The notes below the pieces were generated by a model. That model was not told where the DNA came from and ran no database searches. It saw only the letters and a list, made by a program, of their open reading frames with translations. Below, piece after piece: positions 17,843 to 27,807 of a stretch of DNA of 64,000 bases. Numbering within the stretch: the stretch's first letter is position 1; each line of letters begins with the position of its first letter. The stretch covers positions 1 to 64,000 of the forward strand of contig JAFKJW010000056.1 of assembly GCA_017305925.1 (NCBI GenBank). Reading direction: 5' to 3'. Made by a program: the position numbers and the translations under genes. This DNA comes from Hyphomicrobiales bacterium. Its GTDB lineage: Bacteria > Pseudomonadota > Alphaproteobacteria > Rhizobiales > Rhizobiaceae.

Positions 17843-18799
17843 ATGGCCACGCGCGCGGATGACCTGATCGAACGGCAGAGGCTGCGGCGGAAGCTGACGT
17901 TCTGGCGCGTCGCGGCGCTGGCGGTCGCAGCGCTCGCCATCGGCGTGGCCGCATGGTCCCTGTCGGCCGGCGAGTTCGGCGGCGCGGCGGCCGACCACAT
18001 CGCCAAGATCAAGATAGAGGGCACGATCACCGAGGACGAGGACCTGATCGCGAGGCTGGAGGACATCGGCAAGTCCGACCGCGTCAAGGGCGTCATCCTG
18101 TCGATCGACTCGCCCGGCGGAACGACGGCCGGCGGCGAGGCGATCTTCACCGCGGTGCGCAAGCTCGCGGGCCAGAAGCCCGTCGTCGCGCAGGTCGGCA
18201 CGCTGGCCGCCTCGGCCGGCTACATGATCGCGACGGCGAGCGACCACATCGTCGCCCGGCAATCCTCCATCGTCGGGTCGATCGGGGTGCTGATCCAGTT
18301 TCCCAATTTTTCCGGCCTGATGGACAAGGTCGGCATCACGCTGGACGAGGTGAAATCCTCGCCGCTGAAGGCGGAGCCCTCGCCGTTCAATCCCACGACG
18401 GAGCCCGAGCGGGCGATGGTGCGGGCGCTGATCATGGACAGCTACGACTGGTTCGTCGGGCTGGTGGCGGACCGCCGGTCGATGGACCGCAGCCAGGTGC
18501 TGACGCTGGCGGACGGGTCGATCTTCACCGGACGGCAGGCGCTCCAGAAAAAGCTGATCGACGCGCTCGGCGGCGAGGAGGAGGCGGTGTCCTGGCTCGG
18601 CACCAAGGGCGTCGACACCACGCTGAAGGTGGTCGAGTGGAAGCCGCGCAAGAGGAACGGCAGCTTCCTGTTCTCCAGTGCCGCGGCGCGCTGGATCGAG
18701 GAGGCGCTCGGCCTGCCGGCGGGCCAGGCGGACATGCTCAAGGACCTCGGCGCCGACCGGTTGTTCCTTGACGGGCTCCTATCGGTCTGGCACCCTTGA
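17843..18799 (+). CDS. sppA: Signal peptide peptidase SppA (S49 family)
   Basis: Membrane-bound serine protease that digests cleaved signal peptides. The 318-residue short form has one N-terminal membrane helix (about residues 22-42), a nucleotide-like SIDSPGG segment, the catalytic Ser in ASAGYM and the catalytic Lys in SSPLKAEPSPF. I start it at ATG 17843, which has a GGAG eight bases upstream; a GTG at 17783 would add 20 residues. ihfB and lapA follow on the same strand, a conserved order in rhizobia. Confidence 0.94.
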   Translation: MATRADDLIERQRLRRKLTFWRVAALAVAALAIGVAAWSLSAGEFGGAAADHIAKIKIEGTITEDEDLIARLEDIGKSDRVKGVILSIDSPGGTTAGGEAIFTAVRKLAGQKPVVAQVGTLAASAGYMIATASDHIVARQSSIVGSIGVLIQFPNFSGLMDKVGITLDEVKSSPLKAEPSPFNPTTEPERAMVRALIMDSYDWFVGLVADRRSMDRSQVLTLADGSIFTGRQALQKKLIDALGGEEEAVSWLGTKGVDTTLKVVEWKPRKRNGSFLFSSAAARWIEEALGLPAGQADMLKDLGADRLFLDGLLSVWHP

Positions 18800-18879
18800 A
18801 AGATTCCATTTCTGCCCTGGAAAACAGAGCAAAATCATTATTGTAAGGGGTCTTCCGCCAGGCCCGAGGGGAGTACAGA

Positions 18880-19164
18880 ATGATCAAATCCGAGCTGGTG
18901 CAGGTCATCGCGAACCGCAATCCGCACCTCTTCCTGCGCGACGTCGAGAACATCGTGAACGCCATCTTCGAGGAGATCACCGACGCGCTCTCGGAAGGGA
19001 ACCGGGTGGAGCTGCGCGGCTTCGGCGCCTTTTCGGTGAAGAACCGCCCGGCCCGCACCGGCCGCAATCCGCGCACCGGCGACACGGTCGAGGTCGAGGA
19101 GAAATGGGTGCCCTTCTTCAAGACGGGAAAGGAACTGCGCGAGCGGCTGAACGCGTCGAAATAG
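18880..19164 (+). CDS. ihfB: Integration host factor subunit beta
   Basis: Beta subunit of the DNA-bending IHF heterodimer, which often helps sigma-54 promoters. The 94-residue length and the HU/IHF fold are clear: [11 protein letters not shown] at the start, [15 protein letters not shown] in the middle, then the DNA-minor-groove arm with NPRTGD. It reads IHF-beta rather than HU by the N-terminal and arm sequences. The 80-base gap after sppA is AT-richer and may hold its own promoter. Confidence 0.95.
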   Translation: MIKSELVQVIANRNPHLFLRDVENIVNAIFEEITDALSEGNRVELRGFGAFSVKNRPARTGRNPRTGDTVEVEEKWVPFFKTGKELRERLNASK

Positions 19165-19193
19165 CTCCTGCCCGCTGCTTCAAAGGCATTCCG

Positions 19194-19532
19194 ATGGTCA
19201 ATCGCCTCGTCCTCGTCATCATCATCGTCCCGGTCGCGATCGTGCTGATCGCGCTGGCCGTGGCGAACCGGGAATGGGTGCCGTTCACGCTCGACCCGTT
19301 CCACCCCGGCAATCCGGCGCTGACCATCCAGCTTCCGCTGTTCGTCTATCTCTTCGCGGCCGCGATCCTTGGCGTCCTGATCGGCAGCCTCGCGACCTGG
19401 CTGCGGCAGGGCCGCTACCGCAAGCTGGCGCGGCAGCGCGGCGCCGAGGCGGACACCCTGCGGGCAGCGCACAAGAAAACGCAGCAGGCGGCGCAGCCGG
19501 GCACGCCCAGCCTTCCCAGGCCGGCAAGCTGA
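19194..19532 (+). CDS. LapA/DUF1049 domain membrane protein
   Basis: A 112-residue protein with two hydrophobic segments (about residues 4-24 and 44-66) and a basic, polar C-terminal tail, matching the LapA (DUF1049) family. Its enterobacterial relative LapA works with LapB in controlling LpxC turnover and so LPS synthesis; that role is not demonstrated in rhizobia. It follows ihfB by 29 bases in a conserved sppA-ihfB-lapA order. Confidence 0.88.
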   Translation: MVNRLVLVIIIVPVAIVLIALAVANREWVPFTLDPFHPGNPALTIQLPLFVYLFAAAILGVLIGSLATWLRQGRYRKLARQRGAEADTLRAAHKKTQQAAQPGTPSLPRPAS

Positions 19533-19551
19533 CGCGCCGGGCGACATCGCG

Positions 19552-20517
19552 ATGCTGACCGTCTCCGCCGAACAGGTCGACAGCGCCCTCACCTTTCCCG
19601 GCATGGTGGAAACCTTGCGAGAGGCGTTCCGGGACGGGGCGGTGCAGCCGGTCAGGCATCATCACGGGGTGGAGCGGGCGGCCGGCGCGGCCACGACGCT
19701 GCTGCTGATGCCGGCCTGGACGGACTTCACCGCCGAGCCCATGCCCGCCGAGGGCTTCATCGGCGTCAAGATCGTCACGGTCTCGCCGGACAACAACGCC
19801 ATCGGCAAGCCGGCGGTCATGGGTCTCTACCTGCTGCTGGACGGCGTCACCGGCGAGCCTCGCGCGCTGATCTACGGGCAGCGGCTGACGCAATGGCGGA
19901 CGGCCTGCGCCTCGGCGCTCGCGGCGAGCTATCTGGCGCGGCCGGATGCGGGGCGCCTGCTGATCGTCGGCGCGGGTGCGCTGTCGCGCTTCCTGGCGAG
20001 GGCCCATGCGGCGGTGCGGCCGATCGGCGCCATCCGCATCTGGAACCGCACGCCGCAAAACGCCGTCAAGGTGGCCGCCGACCTCGCGGCCGAGGGACTG
20101 CCGGCGGAGCCTGCCGAAGGCCTCGACACCGAGGTGCGGCAGGCCGACATCGTGTCCTGCGCCACCATCTCCACCGCGCCGCTGGTCAAGGGCGCGCTGC
20201 TGCGGCCGGGCGCGCATGTCGATCTCGTCGGGGGCTTCACGCCCGCCATGCGGGAGGCCGACGACGACGCCGTCCGGCGCGCCACCGTCTTCGTCGACAC
20301 GCGGGCCGGCGCGACCAAGGAGGCCGGCGACATCGTGCAGCCGCTGGCGTCCGGCGTGCTGACGGAAGCGGGCATCGCCGCCGACCTCTACGACCTGACG
20401 CGGGGCGCGCATGCCGGCCGGCAAAAAGCGGAGGAGATCACGCTCTTCAAGTCCGTCGGCGCGGCGATCGAGGATCTCGCCGCCGGGATCGCCGTCTACA
20501 GGAAGCTGCACGGCTGA
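19552..20517 (+). CDS. Ornithine cyclodeaminase / mu-crystallin family protein
   Basis: A 321-residue NAD(P)-dependent enzyme of the OCD/mu-crystallin family. The substrate-binding N-terminal part includes GVKIVTVSPDN and the TQWRTACASALAA segment; the Rossmann fold starts at LLIVGAGALS. Members act on ornithine, alanine, delta1-pyrroline-2-carboxylate or other amino/imino acids, so true ornithine cyclodeaminase activity is not assured. It starts 19 bases after lapA. A cupin gene follows 23 bases downstream and may be in the same transcript. Confidence 0.88.
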   Translation: MLTVSAEQVDSALTFPGMVETLREAFRDGAVQPVRHHHGVERAAGAATTLLLMPAWTDFTAEPMPAEGFIGVKIVTVSPDNNAIGKPAVMGLYLLLDGVTGEPRALIYGQRLTQWRTACASALAASYLARPDAGRLLIVGAGALSRFLARAHAAVRPIGAIRIWNRTPQNAVKVAADLAAEGLPAEPAEGLDTEVRQADIVSCATISTAPLVKGALLRPGAHVDLVGGFTPAMREADDDAVRRATVFVDTRAGATKEAGDIVQPLASGVLTEAGIAADLYDLTRGAHAGRQKAEEITLFKSVGAAIEDLAAGIAVYRKLHG

Positions 20518-20540
20518 GATTTCATCGGGGAGGAAGAAAA

Positions 20541-20951
20541 TTGGGCACCGTCGATCCCAAAAAATACGAAACCCAGACATTCGACTGGGGCGTCATCAAA
20601 TGGCTGGTGAGCCCGGACAACACGCCCGGCGCCAACATCACCTTCGGCCAGGTCGTGCTGCTGCCCGGCGAGGGCCACACGCGCCACAACCATCCGCAGT
20701 CGGAGGAAATCCTCTATGTCCTGTCCGGCACCGGCAGGCAGATGGTGGACGACAAGCCGGAATTCGAGGTGCGGGCGGGCGACACGATCTACATCCCCAC
20801 CGCCATCCATCATTCCACCGTGAACACCGGATGGGAGCCGCTGGTGCTGCTCGCCATCTACAATCCGGGCGGCGCCGAGCGCGACCTCCGGGGGCTGCCG
20901 GACTTCCAGGCCGTGCCGCCCGGCAAGGCCCCGGCGCTCAAACGCGCCTGA
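20541..20951 (+). CDS. Cupin domain protein (TTG start)
   Basis: A 136-residue single-domain cupin. The metal-binding motifs are visible: GEGHTRHNHPQSEEILYVL in the first and HHSTVNTGW in the second conserved region. There is no ATG at the right place. The TTG at 20541 has a very strong GGGGAGGAAG just upstream and fits the family start, so I chose it. The function (isomerase, oxygenase or sensor) is unknown. It is probably coupled to the upstream OCD-like gene. Confidence 0.85.
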   Translation: MGTVDPKKYETQTFDWGVIKWLVSPDNTPGANITFGQVVLLPGEGHTRHNHPQSEEILYVLSGTGRQMVDDKPEFEVRAGDTIYIPTAIHHSTVNTGWEPLVLLAIYNPGGAERDLRGLPDFQAVPPGKAPALKRA

Positions 20952-21036
20952 GAGGCGTAGCGGCGCCCGGCCTGCTTTGTTGCGCGGCGTGGCGGCGTAT
21001 GGCAGAAGCGGCGGATTCCCGTCGGAGACGCATCGG

Positions 21037-22005
21037 TTGAAGCCATCCCCCGACAAAGGTCGCGACCGCTCGCCCGAGCGGCCACACCCTGTCCGGAGGG
21101 AGGGTCCCCTGCCGGCCGAGCGCGTGCCGCTGATCCTCGAGGTCCTCCCGGGGGCGGACTACGCGCTTCTCGACAGCGGCAACGGCGAAAAACTGGAGCA
21201 GTACGGCCCCTACCGGATCGTGCGGCCCGAGGGGCAGGCGATCTGGCAGCCTGCGCTGCCCCGCAAGGAATGGCAGAGCGCCGACGCCATCTTCACCGGC
21301 GACACGGACGAGGAGGGCATGGGCCGCTGGCGCTTTCCCAAGGCGCCGCTCGGCGAGACGTGGCCGCTGCGCCATGACGGCATCGACTATCTCGGCCGCT
21401 TCACCTCGTTCCGCCATGTCGGCGTCTTTCCGGAGCAGGCGTCGCACTGGGACCACATGGCCGGGCTGATCGCGGCCGCGAAGCGACCTGTTAAGGTCCT
21501 CAACCTGTTCGGCTATACGGCGATTGCCTCGCTCGTCGCGGCGCGGGCCGGCGCGGAGGTGACGCATGTGGACGCCTCCAGGAAGGCGATCGGCTGGGCG
21601 CGGGAGAACCAGGAGGTGGCGCGGCTCTCCGACAGGCCGATCCGCTGGATCGTCGAGGACGCGATGAAATTCGCCGAGCGCGAGGCCAGGCGCGGCAACA
21701 GCTACGACATCATCCTCCTCGACCCGCCGGCCTACGGGCGCGGGCCGAAGGGCGAGGTCTGGCAGCTCTTCGAGGATCTGCCGCGGCTTGCCGACATCTG
21801 CCGGTCCATCGTCTCGCCGCAGCCGCTGGCGGTGGTGCTGACGGCCTATTCCATCCGCGCCTCCTTCTTCGCCATCCATGCGCTGATGCGCGACACTTTC
21901 GCCGGCATGGGCGGCACAGTCGAGTCGGGCGAGCTCGTCATCCGCGAGAAATCGGCGGGCCGCGCGCTCTCCACCTCGCTGTTCTCGCGCTGGGTAGCCC
22001 GATGA
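21037..22005 (+). CDS. Class I SAM-dependent methyltransferase, RlmI-like
   Basis: A 322-residue methyltransferase resembling the RlmI/RlmK family of 23S rRNA m5C methyltransferases and commonly annotated that way in rhizobia. It has a SAM-binding loop at VLNLFGYTAIASL, an acidic residue at THVDASRKAI, and a catalytic-like LLDPPAYGRGPKGEVW motif. The start is uncertain; I use the TTG at 21037 with GGAG nine bases upstream. The stop overlaps the next methyltransferase gene by four bases. Confidence 0.85.
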   Translation: MKPSPDKGRDRSPERPHPVRREGPLPAERVPLILEVLPGADYALLDSGNGEKLEQYGPYRIVRPEGQAIWQPALPRKEWQSADAIFTGDTDEEGMGRWRFPKAPLGETWPLRHDGIDYLGRFTSFRHVGVFPEQASHWDHMAGLIAAAKRPVKVLNLFGYTAIASLVAARAGAEVTHVDASRKAIGWARENQEVARLSDRPIRWIVEDAMKFAEREARRGNSYDIILLDPPAYGRGPKGEVWQLFEDLPRLADICRSIVSPQPLAVVLTAYSIRASFFAIHALMRDTFAGMGGTVESGELVIREKSAGRALSTSLFSRWVAR

Positions 22006-22853
22006 GCACGGAGGGCGGCGGCCGGGTCGGGCAGGTGCGCGAGGTGACGAGCCTCGCCAACCCACTGGTCAAGGACATCAAGGCGCTGGCGCTGAAGAAG
22101 TTCAGGGACCAGCAGAACGCCTTCCTCGCCGAGGGGCTGAAGCTCGTCATCGACGCGCTGGATCTCGGCTGGACCATCAGGACGCTGGTGTTCGCCAAGT
22201 CGGGCCTCGGCAATCCGGCGGTCGAAAGGGCCGCCGCGCGCACGGTCGCCGCCGGCGGCACCGTGCTCGAAGTCACGGAAAAGGTGCTTTCGGCGATCAC
22301 CCGGCGCGACAATCCGCAGATGGTGGTCGGCGTCTTCGAGCAGCGCTACCTGCCGCTGAAGGCCGTCAGGCCGGCCGGCGAGGACGTCTGGATCGGGCTC
22401 GACCGGGTGCGCGACCCGGGCAATCTCGGCACCGTCATCCGCACCGCCGACGCCGCCGGCGCCAAGGGCGTCATCCTGATCGGCGACACGACCGACCCGT
22501 TCGCCACCGAGACCGTGCGCGCCACCATGGGCTCGATCTTCGCCGTCCCCGTCGCCAGGACCAGCCTCGAAGGCTTCCTCGACTGGCGCAAGGGTTTTTC
22601 GGGGCTGGTGGCCGGAACGCACCTGAAAGGCGCGGTGGACTACCGCACGGTCCGGTATTCGGGCCGGCCCGCGCTGCTCCTGATGGGCAACGAGCAGCAG
22701 GGCCTGCCCGAGGCGCTCGCCGCCGCCTGCGACGTACTGGTGCGCATCCCGCAGGCGGGCCGCGCCGATTCGCTCAACCTGGCGGTGGCGACGGGCGTCA
22801 TGCTGTTCGAGGCGCGGCGCGCCGCGCTTTCGCTCCCCGGCGGCGCGGCGTGA
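22002..22853 (+). CDS. TrmH/SpoU-family RNA 2'-O-methyltransferase
   Basis: A 283-residue SPOUT-fold RNA methyltransferase. The N-terminal substrate-binding part (about residues 15-105) is followed by the three SpoU motifs: LDRVRDPGNLGTVIRTADA, LLLMGNEQQGLP and the LNLAVATGVMLFE motif with its conserved Asn. It probably methylates a ribose in rRNA or tRNA; the target is not evident. It overlaps the preceding methyltransferase gene and lspA by four bases each, so the three are translationally coupled. Confidence 0.9.
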   Translation: MSTEGGGRVGQVREVTSLANPLVKDIKALALKKFRDQQNAFLAEGLKLVIDALDLGWTIRTLVFAKSGLGNPAVERAAARTVAAGGTVLEVTEKVLSAITRRDNPQMVVGVFEQRYLPLKAVRPAGEDVWIGLDRVRDPGNLGTVIRTADAAGAKGVILIGDTTDPFATETVRATMGSIFAVPVARTSLEGFLDWRKGFSGLVAGTHLKGAVDYRTVRYSGRPALLLMGNEQQGLPEALAAACDVLVRIPQAGRADSLNLAVATGVMLFEARRAALSLPGGAA

Positions 22854-23335
22854 GGGCGGTCTTCGGCTACTCGGCCCTTGCGCTGGGGGCGGTCGCGCTC
22901 GACCAATGGATCAAGGCGCTGGTCGAGGAACACCTCGTCATGCACCAGGCGGTCGATATCCTGCCGTTCTTCGCGCTCTACCGCACCTACAACACCGGCG
23001 TCGCCTTCTCGATGCTGTCCGGCGCCGGCGACCTGCCGCTCATCGCGCTGTCGATCGCCGTCATCGCCTTCGTGCTCTTTCTCGCCGCCCGCTCGACCAC
23101 GGACCAGGCGATCGCGCGGACCGGCTTCGCGCTGATCGTCGGCGGCGCCATCGGCAACCTGATCGACCGCTCCCTGCTCGGCCATGTGATCGACTACTTC
23201 CTCTTCCACACGCCGGTCTGGTCGTTCGCCGTCTTCAACCTGGCCGACGTCTTCATCTCCGTCGGCGCCGCCATGGTCGTGCTCCAGGAATTCCTGCATT
23301 GGGTACGGGAGCGCGGCGCGCGCCGCGGCGATTGA
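22850..23335 (+). CDS. lspA: Lipoprotein signal peptidase
   Basis: Aspartic membrane protease that removes signal peptides from prolipoproteins. The 161-residue protein has four membrane segments and the two catalytic Asp motifs, GNLIDRSLLG and FNLADVFISVG. The GTG start overlaps the upstream stop as GTGA. It is the last of three coupled genes. Confidence 0.94.
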   Translation: MRAVFGYSALALGAVALDQWIKALVEEHLVMHQAVDILPFFALYRTYNTGVAFSMLSGAGDLPLIALSIAVIAFVLFLAARSTTDQAIARTGFALIVGGAIGNLIDRSLLGHVIDYFLFHTPVWSFAVFNLADVFISVGAAMVVLQEFLHWVRERGARRGD

Positions 23336-23383
23336 CCCCGGCGCCCCGTCATTCCAGACTGTCGTCAAACAACCGGAGGAAAC

Positions 23384-24373
23384 ATGTCCGACCGTTTCAA
23401 GGCCCTTCTGATCAGACGGGGCGAGGACAAGGTGCAATCCGTCGCCGTGACCGAGATCGGCGAGGAAGATCTGATGGACGGCGACGTCACCGTCAGGGTC
23501 GACGCCACGACCGTCAACTACAAGGATGGGCTGGCCATCACCGGCAAGGCGCCGGTCGTGCGGCGCTTTCCGCTGGTTCCAGGCATCGACTTCGCCGGCA
23601 CCGTGCTCACCTCCTCGCATCCGGACTGGAAGCCGGGCGACAAGGTGATCCTCAACGGCTGGGGCACCGGCGAGACGCATCACGGCGCCTATGCGGAGAA
23701 ATCGCGCGTCAAGGGCGACTGGCTGGTGCCGCTGCCCGAAACCATGAGCGCACATGACGCGATGGCGATCGGCACGGCCGGCTACACGGCGATGCTCTCC
23801 GTCATGGCGCTGGAGCGGCACGAGATCACGCCGGACCGCGGCCCGATCGTCGTGACCGGCGCCAATGGCGGCGTCGGCACGGTGGCGATTTCGCTGCTCT
23901 CCCGGCTCGGCTACCATGTGATCGCCTCGACCGGGCGCACCGCGGAGGCCGACTTCCTGAAGGGGCTCGGCGCGGCGGAGGTGATCGGCCGCGACGAGCT
24001 CAACGGACCGGTAAAGCCGCTCGCCAAGGAGCGCTGGGCCGGCGGCGTCGACGCGGTGGGCTCCACGACGCTCGCCAACCTGCTCTCCATGACCTCCTAC
24101 GGCGGCGCGATCGCCGCCTGCGGCCTGGCGCAGGGCATGGACCTGCCGGCCAGCGTGGCGCCGTTCATCCTGCGCGGCGTGTCGCTGCTCGGCATCGATT
24201 CTGTGATGGCACCGAAGCCGCTCAGGCTCGAAGCATGGTCGCGGCTGGCGCGCGACCTCGACATGGACAAGCTGCGCAGCCTGTCGACGACCATCGGCTT
24301 CGACGACATCCAGCGGGTCGCGCATGAACTCCTGAAGGGCAAGGTGCGGGGACGCGTGGTCGTCGACATGTAG
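23384..24373 (+). CDS. Quinone-oxidoreductase-like MDR protein, YhdH/AcuI type
   Basis: A 329-residue zinc-free medium-chain dehydrogenase/reductase. It has the N-terminal [12 protein letters not shown] segment, PGIDFAGTV and the NADPH-binding [10 protein letters not shown]. These are typical of YhdH/AcuI proteins, which reduce acrylyl-CoA to propionyl-CoA; acryloyl-CoA reductase activity is therefore likely but not certain. It has its own ribosome binding site (GGAGGAAAC) and stands as a single gene after lspA. Confidence 0.88.
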   Translation: MSDRFKALLIRRGEDKVQSVAVTEIGEEDLMDGDVTVRVDATTVNYKDGLAITGKAPVVRRFPLVPGIDFAGTVLTSSHPDWKPGDKVILNGWGTGETHHGAYAEKSRVKGDWLVPLPETMSAHDAMAIGTAGYTAMLSVMALERHEITPDRGPIVVTGANGGVGTVAISLLSRLGYHVIASTGRTAEADFLKGLGAAEVIGRDELNGPVKPLAKERWAGGVDAVGSTTLANLLSMTSYGGAIAACGLAQGMDLPASVAPFILRGVSLLGIDSVMAPKPLRLEAWSRLARDLDMDKLRSLSTTIGFDDIQRVAHELLKGKVRGRVVVDM

Positions 24374-24462
24374 GGATGCGGGCATTCGGGAGAAGCCGCG
24401 ATCGCTAAAATTGTCCCGATAGGCCAAAATCTTCCCTAATCGTTCCCGGCTAGGGTGCCGGC

Positions 24463-26751
24463 ATGGTCGCAACCTATGCCCCCCGCAGGCGTGCCGGCGA
24501 CGCCCCGCCTGTCGGCGCGGGCGTCAAGGCCGACAACCCTTCGCCTGAGGCGCCGGCGCAAGGCGCCTCTCCGATGCGCCTTGTCACCTCGCTGCTGCGC
24601 AAGGCGGGCGCGCCTGTCACCGCGGCGTTCATCGTCCTGACCGGCGTTTCGCAGATCGCCAGCGCATCCTTCCTGCTGACGCTCTGGCTTTTCGTCTGCG
24701 GGCTTCTCGGCCTTGCCTGTATGCATGCCGCCGTCACCCGCGAGCACAGGATCGCCGCGCGCTTCGCCGAGGCCGACAAGCGGAACCGGGCGCAGATCGA
24801 GACGCTCGCCGACCGGATGTGGGAGCTCCAGGAGAGCGAGGAGCGCTTCCGCGGACTGATCGATGCGCTGGGCGATCTCGTCGTCCATCGCGACCGCGAC
24901 GGGCGCATCGTCTACGCCAACAGGGTCTTCGCGCAGCTCGTGGGCCAGCCTCCCTCCATGCTGCGCGGCAAGACCCTCCCGGAATGCGGCATCGATGTCG
25001 GCGTGGTGCCGGATGCCGCCTTCCACGACGGCGAATATCTGAGCTCGACCGACGTCGCCATCCGTCTGCCCGAGGGGACGCGCTGGTTCTCCTGGATCGA
25101 GCTGTCGGTCCGCGACAAGACCAGCGCCGACGTGTCGCACCGCGCCATCGCGCGCGACATCACCAGCCGCAAGCAGGCCGAAGGCGCGCTGATCGCCTCT
25201 CGCGAGCGCGCCGAGTTCGCCAGCCGCGCCAAGTCGCAATTCCTCGCCACCGTGAGCCACGAGATTCGCACGCCGATGAACGGCATCATGGGCATGGCGA
25301 AGCTGCTCGCCGACACGCGGCTGACCCCGGAACAGAAGACCTATGTCGGCGCGGTCTCCACCTCGGCCAACGCGCTGCTCGCCCTGATCGAGGACCTGCT
25401 GGACTATTCCAAGATCGAGGCCGGCCGCTTCGCGCCGGAAATCCAGAGCGTGTCGCCGCGCGAGCTGGCCGACAACGTCGTCGAGCTGCTCGCCGCGCGC
25501 GCCTTTTCCAAGAATATCGGCCTCGGCTGCATCGTCGGCGCGGACGTGCCGCAATCGGTGCGGTCCGATCCCGGCCGCCTGCGCCAGGTGCTGCTCAACC
25601 TGATCGGCAACGCCATCAAGTTCACCGATACGGGCGGCGTGCTGGTGCGCGTCACGCGTGCGGGCACGGAAACGGCCCCGCGCCTGCGCTTCAGCATCAA
25701 GGACACCGGCCCGGGCATCGCCAAGGACGACCTGGACCGCATCTTCGAGGAATTCGAGCAGGCGGACGGGACGTCGACGCGGCGCCATGGCGGCGCCGGC
25801 CTCGGGCTCGCCATATCGCGTAAGATCGTCGAATCGCTGAACGGCAGCATTTCCGTCACAAGCGAGCCCAGCGCCGGCTCCGAGTTTCTGGTCGACCTGC
25901 CGGTCGAGGAGGCGCTGCCGCTCGCCGCGCCGCGCAACCGGGCGCTCGAGGCACGCACCATCGCCATCCTGTCGCACAATACGATCGAGGCCGGGGCGCT
26001 GGCCGAGACGGTCCGCGACCATGGCGGCACGGCGCATGTCGCCGCCACGGCGGAAGAGGCCGCGGCCGCGCCGGGCATCAACACCATTCTTGTCGCCGCG
26101 GATCTGGAGGACGAGGAAGGCAGCCTGCTCCTGCGGTTGAAGGAGCTCGGCCTGGAGCGGGCGGAAGCGATCACGCTCATCTCGCCCACCCAGCGCAGCG
26201 AGCTGGCCCGGCTGCGCCAGAACGGCTACGCGACGTTCCTCGCGCGGCCGGTGCGCTGCGAGACGCTGCTGCGCGTGCTGGCGACGGAACCGTCCGAGCG
26301 GCGCCAGCAGCCGGCCAACGGGCCCGCGCAGCCGGACGAGGAGAAGACCCCGTCCCTGAGGGCCGGCCAGAGCGTCCTGGTGGCCGAGGACAACGAGGTC
26401 AACGCGATCCTCGCCCGCATCGCGTTGCAGAAGGCCGGCTATGCGGTCGACGTGGTCAACAACGGCAAGGCGGCCGTGGAGGCGCTCGAACGTTCCGTCC
26501 AGAAACGACGCTACGACATCGTGCTCATGGATTTGCACATGCCGGTCATGGACGGACTGGACGCCATCTCGCTGATCCGCCGCCACGAGGAGGATTCCGG
26601 CGCCGATCCCGTGCCGATCATGGTGCTGTCGGCCGACAGCCAGGAGCAGACGCGCCATGCCACGCTCGCCCACGGCGCCAGCGGCTTCCTGACCAAGCCG
26701 CTCGACCCGGAACGCCTGGTGCGGGCCGTCGAGGAGCAGCTCTCGGCCTGA
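24463..26751 (+). CDS. Hybrid sensor histidine kinase/response regulator
   Basis: A 762-residue membrane-bound signalling protein. Two membrane helices occupy about residues 48-92, then a PAS domain (about 125-235). A HisKA domain follows, with the phosphorylated His at residue 266 in [10 protein letters not shown], then an HATPase domain with DTGPGIA and [12 protein letters not shown]. Residues about 497-610 resemble a degenerate receiver. The final receiver has its phospho-acceptor Asp at residue 690 in [12 protein letters not shown] and Lys in FLTKPL. The partner regulator and the signal are unknown. A conserved rhizobial protein of this architecture occurs next to genes like these. Confidence 0.93.
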   Translation: MVATYAPRRRAGDAPPVGAGVKADNPSPEAPAQGASPMRLVTSLLRKAGAPVTAAFIVLTGVSQIASASFLLTLWLFVCGLLGLACMHAAVTREHRIAARFAEADKRNRAQIETLADRMWELQESEERFRGLIDALGDLVVHRDRDGRIVYANRVFAQLVGQPPSMLRGKTLPECGIDVGVVPDAAFHDGEYLSSTDVAIRLPEGTRWFSWIELSVRDKTSADVSHRAIARDITSRKQAEGALIASRERAEFASRAKSQFLATVSHEIRTPMNGIMGMAKLLADTRLTPEQKTYVGAVSTSANALLALIEDLLDYSKIEAGRFAPEIQSVSPRELADNVVELLAARAFSKNIGLGCIVGADVPQSVRSDPGRLRQVLLNLIGNAIKFTDTGGVLVRVTRAGTETAPRLRFSIKDTGPGIAKDDLDRIFEEFEQADGTSTRRHGGAGLGLAISRKIVESLNGSISVTSEPSAGSEFLVDLPVEEALPLAAPRNRALEARTIAILSHNTIEAGALAETVRDHGGTAHVAATAEEAAAAPGINTILVAADLEDEEGSLLLRLKELGLERAEAITLISPTQRSELARLRQNGYATFLARPVRCETLLRVLATEPSERRQQPANGPAQPDEEKTPSLRAGQSVLVAEDNEVNAILARIALQKAGYAVDVVNNGKAAVEALERSVQKRRYDIVLMDLHMPVMDGLDAISLIRRHEEDSGADPVPIMVLSADSQEQTRHATLAHGASGFLTKPLDPERLVRAVEEQLSA

Positions 26752-26897
26752 GGCGGACCGAGCCGGATCCCCGACATCGGCGGCCTCGCAGCCGATCCCC
26801 TCGCAATATCGTTTGCAGACAGAACCGGGGCGATGTCATATTGATGTTGCAGACCGCACCTATGTGCTTGCCGAACGAGCGCTAGGAGATCATCCCG

Positions 26898-27770
26898 ATG
26901 AACGCCCTGCCCGCTTTGTCCGCGACGCCCAGAGCCCCCCTCCCCCAGCCCCGCGCGCCGCTTGCGGCCGGAGCCGTGCTCGGCCGGATCGGCACGCTTC
27001 AGGTGCGGCTCGCGGCCCATGAGGGCGAGGTGCACGCGGCGCAGGAAATCCGCTACCGCGTGTTCCATGAGGAACTCGGCGCCGGCTGCCATGACGCGGG
27101 CAGCGCCGAAAAGCGGGATTTCGACCGCTTCGATCCGGTCTGCGACCATCTGCTCGTGCTCGACACGGCGCTGCCCGGCCCGGTGGAGCGGCAGATCGTC
27201 GGCACCTACCGGCTGCTGCGCCAGGACGTGGCGCTCGCCAATGGCGGCTTCTATTCCGAGGAGGAATTCGAGCTCGGCCAGCTGGTCGCGCGCCATCCGG
27301 GCCTCACCTTCCTGGAGCTCGGCCGCTCCTGCGTGCTGCCGGCTTACCGCGGCAAGCGCACGATCGAGGTCCTGTGGCAGGGCTGCTGGGCCTATGTGAA
27401 CCATTACGGCATCGACGTGATGACCGGCTGCGCCTCCTTTCAGGGCACGGTGCCGGCGGCGCACGCCGAAGCGTTGTCGTTCCTGGCGCACCACTGCCGC
27501 GCCGAGGGCGAATGGGCGATCCGCGCGGTGCCCGGGCGCTTCCAGCCGATGGACCTGATGCCGGCCGAGGCGGTCGGCCTGCGCGCGGCCATGAACGCGC
27601 TGCCGCCCCTCATCAAGGGCTATCTGAGGCTCGGCGCCCGGATCGGCGACGGCTGCGTGATCGACCACGATTTCGGCACGGTGGACGTCTGCATCGTCCT
27701 GCCCGTGAAGAACCTCGATTCGCGCTACGTCACCCACTACGCGCCGGACGCCAGCCGCTTCACCGCCTGA
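26898..27770 (+). CDS. olsB: L-ornithine N-alpha-acyltransferase OlsB
   Basis: First enzyme of ornithine lipid synthesis, which transfers a 3-hydroxyacyl group from ACP to ornithine. The 290-residue protein belongs to the GNAT-like OlsB family, with IRYRVFHEELGA, CDHLLVLD, LELGRSCVLPAYRGKR and the MTGCASFQGT segment. The acyltransferase OlsA that would finish the lipid is not in this window. The ATG at 26898 has AGGAG nine bases upstream. Ornithine lipids are membrane lipids important under phosphate limitation in rhizobia. Confidence 0.92.
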   Translation: MNALPALSATPRAPLPQPRAPLAAGAVLGRIGTLQVRLAAHEGEVHAAQEIRYRVFHEELGAGCHDAGSAEKRDFDRFDPVCDHLLVLDTALPGPVERQIVGTYRLLRQDVALANGGFYSEEEFELGQLVARHPGLTFLELGRSCVLPAYRGKRTIEVLWQGCWAYVNHYGIDVMTGCASFQGTVPAAHAEALSFLAHHCRAEGEWAIRAVPGRFQPMDLMPAEAVGLRAAMNALPPLIKGYLRLGARIGDGCVIDHDFGTVDVCIVLPVKNLDSRYVTHYAPDASRFTA

Positions 27771-27778
27771 GGCCCCGT

Positions 27779-27807
27779 CTCCGCCGGCGTCTCAATTGCC
27801 GGCGGAG
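27779..27807. terminator. Bidirectional hairpin between olsB and maeB
   Basis: CTCCGCCGGC (27779-27788) and GCCGGCGGAG (27798-27807) form a perfect 10-bp stem with a nine-base loop. The hairpin lies between the convergent olsB and maeB and includes the last codons of maeB. No T-run is present. Confidence 0.55.
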